A DNA stretch of 64,000 nt, taken from the NCBI GenBank assembly GCA_900660155.1, contig CABFPE010000197.1:1001010-1065009 (forward strand), written 5' to 3'. The notes under the pieces were generated by a model, which saw nothing but the letters and a program-made list of their open reading frames with translations, did no database searches and had not been told where the DNA came from. Shown here one piece after another: positions 62,040-64,000 of the stretch (the stretch's first letter is position 1; each line of letters begins with the position of its first letter). The stretch comes from Hofstenia miamia (lineage: Eukaryota > Xenacoelomorpha > Acoela > Hofsteniidae). Position numbers and translations under genes: made by a program.

Positions 62040-63440
62040 CTGGTCTACAACTATCCTCGGAAACTAAGACAGTAGTCTCGGCCCCGATGGCATCCCTGCC
62101 TGACTTTTCAAAGATAGCGCCCATTTACTTGCCAAACCGGTCTGCCATATATTTAATTTATGTCTGAAATTTGGCGTTTTCCCAGATTGTTGGAAAGTTG
62201 GTTGTATACGACCTATTCCTAAGCGTGCTGTTCCCACTGCTTTCATAGACATGCGGCCAGTGAAAATCACCAAGGAATATAATCGAAATCTTAGCTGGAA
62301 CCAGTTCGGCTTCAGACACGGGATGTCCACTACGCACGTACTTATTGCTATCTTGAACGAGATTTTAATTTCCCGCAAACATTTTGACTATATTAAGCTG
62401 ATCGCCCTGGATATGAGCAAGGCCTTCGACATGGTGTACCATTCTGAAGCCATTAATGGTCTTCTGGCAGTTGTGCCAAATATAAATTCCTACGTTTTCA
62501 AATGGTTCGATAATTTTCTTCAAGGCAGGAGACACTACACCGTTTTGGACAGTAGCACTTCAGAAGTTAAATTCACGGACGTTGGAGTTCCTCAGGATAG
62601 TACGAGTGACCCTACACTGTTTAATGCTGCTACCCATGACGTATTATGCGAAGCACTCGCCTATATTCCTTTTTCGCATGTTACTTTTGCTGATGACAAT
62701 ACCCCGATTATACCCGGCAAACAGTCCGACGGTGATAAAAGCTGTGACATTTTATGTTATCTCGAGAATAGATTCCGCAGTAAAAATCTGTATTTTAATG
62801 CCGACAAGAGGAATGAGATGATTATTTGTTTCACTTCATATTCTCCCCCAGAGTCGAGTATGCGCCGCGTTTCTTGTGTCAAAATCCTTGAGTTGATTGA
62901 CGATAAATTATTGTTTCAGCCCCATATCGAAGAAACAATTAAGAAAGCTACATCTAAATTATATTTATTGCTTAAGCTAAAACGAATGGGCTACACTACG
63001 ACCGAACTCGAATTCCTCTATAACAGTCAAGTTAACAGCATTTTGACTTATGGTTCAGTTGTTTGGGGAAGCACTGCCAAATACCTGCTCGACAAAATCG
63101 ACGCTGTTCATCGACGAGCGGTTAGACTGGGAATCATAAGAAAATTTATACCGATCGTCGGCATATTGAAATTGAAGATATGAAACTTTTCAAGAGTATC
63201 AATGAAACAAGAGAACACCCCTTGAAGAAGTATATTCCGTCACGGCCAGAGTATGCAAGGAATATTTTCCGCCCAAGGCTTCCCGGCGTTCCTAAGACTA
63301 ACAGTTCTCTTCAACTATCAATCTTTCCTCATCGTCTTCTCAGGCTGAACTTTAATTTATAAAACATCACTTACACTTGTAAATATTTTAGAATATGAAT
63401 GTATATTCGTATTTATAAAAGTTTGTTGTTGTTGTTTATT
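62040..63440 (+). mobile_element. 5'-truncated LINE (CR1/Jockey-like) with reverse transcriptase
   Basis: Reads GPDGIPA...CWKVGCIRPIPK..., then NQFGFR, LDMSKAFD, GVPQ, VTFADDN (the FADD catalytic box), YNSQVNSILTYGSVVWG and RRAVRLG, the order of motifs in non-LTR reverse transcriptases. The endonuclease domain is missing. Defects: an in-frame stop in the first motif near 62100, about 20 residues missing between RPVKIT and NQFGFR, GVPQ followed by DSTSDP instead of GS(I/V)LGP, and a frame change near 63165. After the ORF end (63360) there is a short tail ending in TTGTTGTTG, typical of such elements. Inactive. Confidence 0.85.
62251..63183 (+). pseudogene. LINE reverse transcriptase core, open part
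   Basis: 310-codon open frame with palm and thumb motifs of a non-LTR reverse transcriptase; DMSKAFD carries the first catalytic Asp and FADD the second pair. Reading continues in another frame to 63362 (FRPRLPGVPKTNSSLQ...). The G-to-D change in GVPQ-G and missing finger segment argue it is dead. Confidence 0.85.
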
Positions 63441-64000
63441 GTGAATCAAGAAAACCATGGGTCGTAGTATCTAAGACAATTTTATTAATATGAAAGGATT
63501 TCTTAAGAATCAATATATTTCTTTGTACGTTTTACTTTGTTTTAGTTGACTTTTTGAATCAAGCAGTTGGTTATTTAGTATAAGTAATAGAATCCTATAT
63601 ATTATCTTTTCCAATTACGTATTTTGGGTTGAAGATTAGTAAACTATTCAGTTAGAGATTAAAAGATAGTTTAAATTTTCTAGCTAATTATTGGATCATT
63701 TGATCCATCAACTAATTTAATATCTCCAGAGAAATATAGGATCTAGCTGGAATTTAATGTATGTATTACTGTACAGTATGATAGTACCATTGTCTCTGAA
63801 AATAAATTTTCCCATACATTTTAGATATTAGCTAAGAAGGCTAATAATAGTGCTGTTGTCAAATATAATTCTAGAATTATTTCTTTTAGTAGTTTCATCC
63901 GTTAAGAACTTAACTCTACAACGATGTTAATACAGAATTTTGAAGAAATTTACTACAAAATTAAAATAGTAAAGTGCACCCACCCCCGAGAAGTATTCCT
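63441..64000. other. Right-hand end of the window, gene-free
   Basis: AT-rich sequence with nothing recognised. Confidence 0.5.

Overview
This is an AT-rich (roughly two thirds A+T, by eye) stretch of an invertebrate animal genome. Split genes with long introns, tRNA-derived SINE-like repeats, many hAT-type and Tc1-type DNA transposons, a LINE fragment, and short TTAGGG/CCCTAA-like blocks all fit an animal. A tunicate or a cnidarian would suit the repeat content, but I cannot fix the species from sequence alone.

The main host gene lies on the minus strand. Seven coding exons between 56552 and 20631 join in perfect reading phase (475 codons). They encode the N-terminal part of an SHB/SHD/SHE/SHF-family SH2 adaptor. 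It starts with the family's MAK N-terminus, continues with a long disordered scaffold full of YxxP motifs (five of them in YDSPWD-like blocks), and ends at the first strand and helix of the SH2 domain (motif PLEKQLWYHGHITR). The rest of the SH2 domain was not found downstream on the minus strand, so the last exon(s) probably lie beyond the left edge, across an intron of at least 20 kb. A further spliced exon at 58019-58092 joins in frame upstream and is either 5' UTR or an alternative N-terminus.

The introns are full of mobile DNA. A nearly intact Tc1-like DD34E element (43044-44331) sits between exons 2 and 3. A two-exon DUF7869-type gene on the opposite strand (31279-34097) sits between exons 3 and 4, with frame slips that all fall in homopolymers. 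There is a large family of small hAT-type MITEs with 8-bp target duplications, several of them perfect. Left of the gene (1-20600) there is mostly repeat-derived DNA: hAT MITEs, microsatellites, a degenerate hAT transposase, a GIY-YIG remnant of a Penelope-like element, and a convincing hammerhead ribozyme motif on the minus strand at about 10283-10330. Right of the gene (58100-64000) are a nested pair of MITEs with telomere-like termini and a 5'-truncated LINE (about 62040-63440).

Three N-marked joins are present (10364, 22037-22057, 31750). At two of them the flanking sequence is repeated almost exactly, which shows unmerged overlapping contig ends rather than real duplications. Large parts of the window carry no gene that I can recognise; these are stated explicitly.
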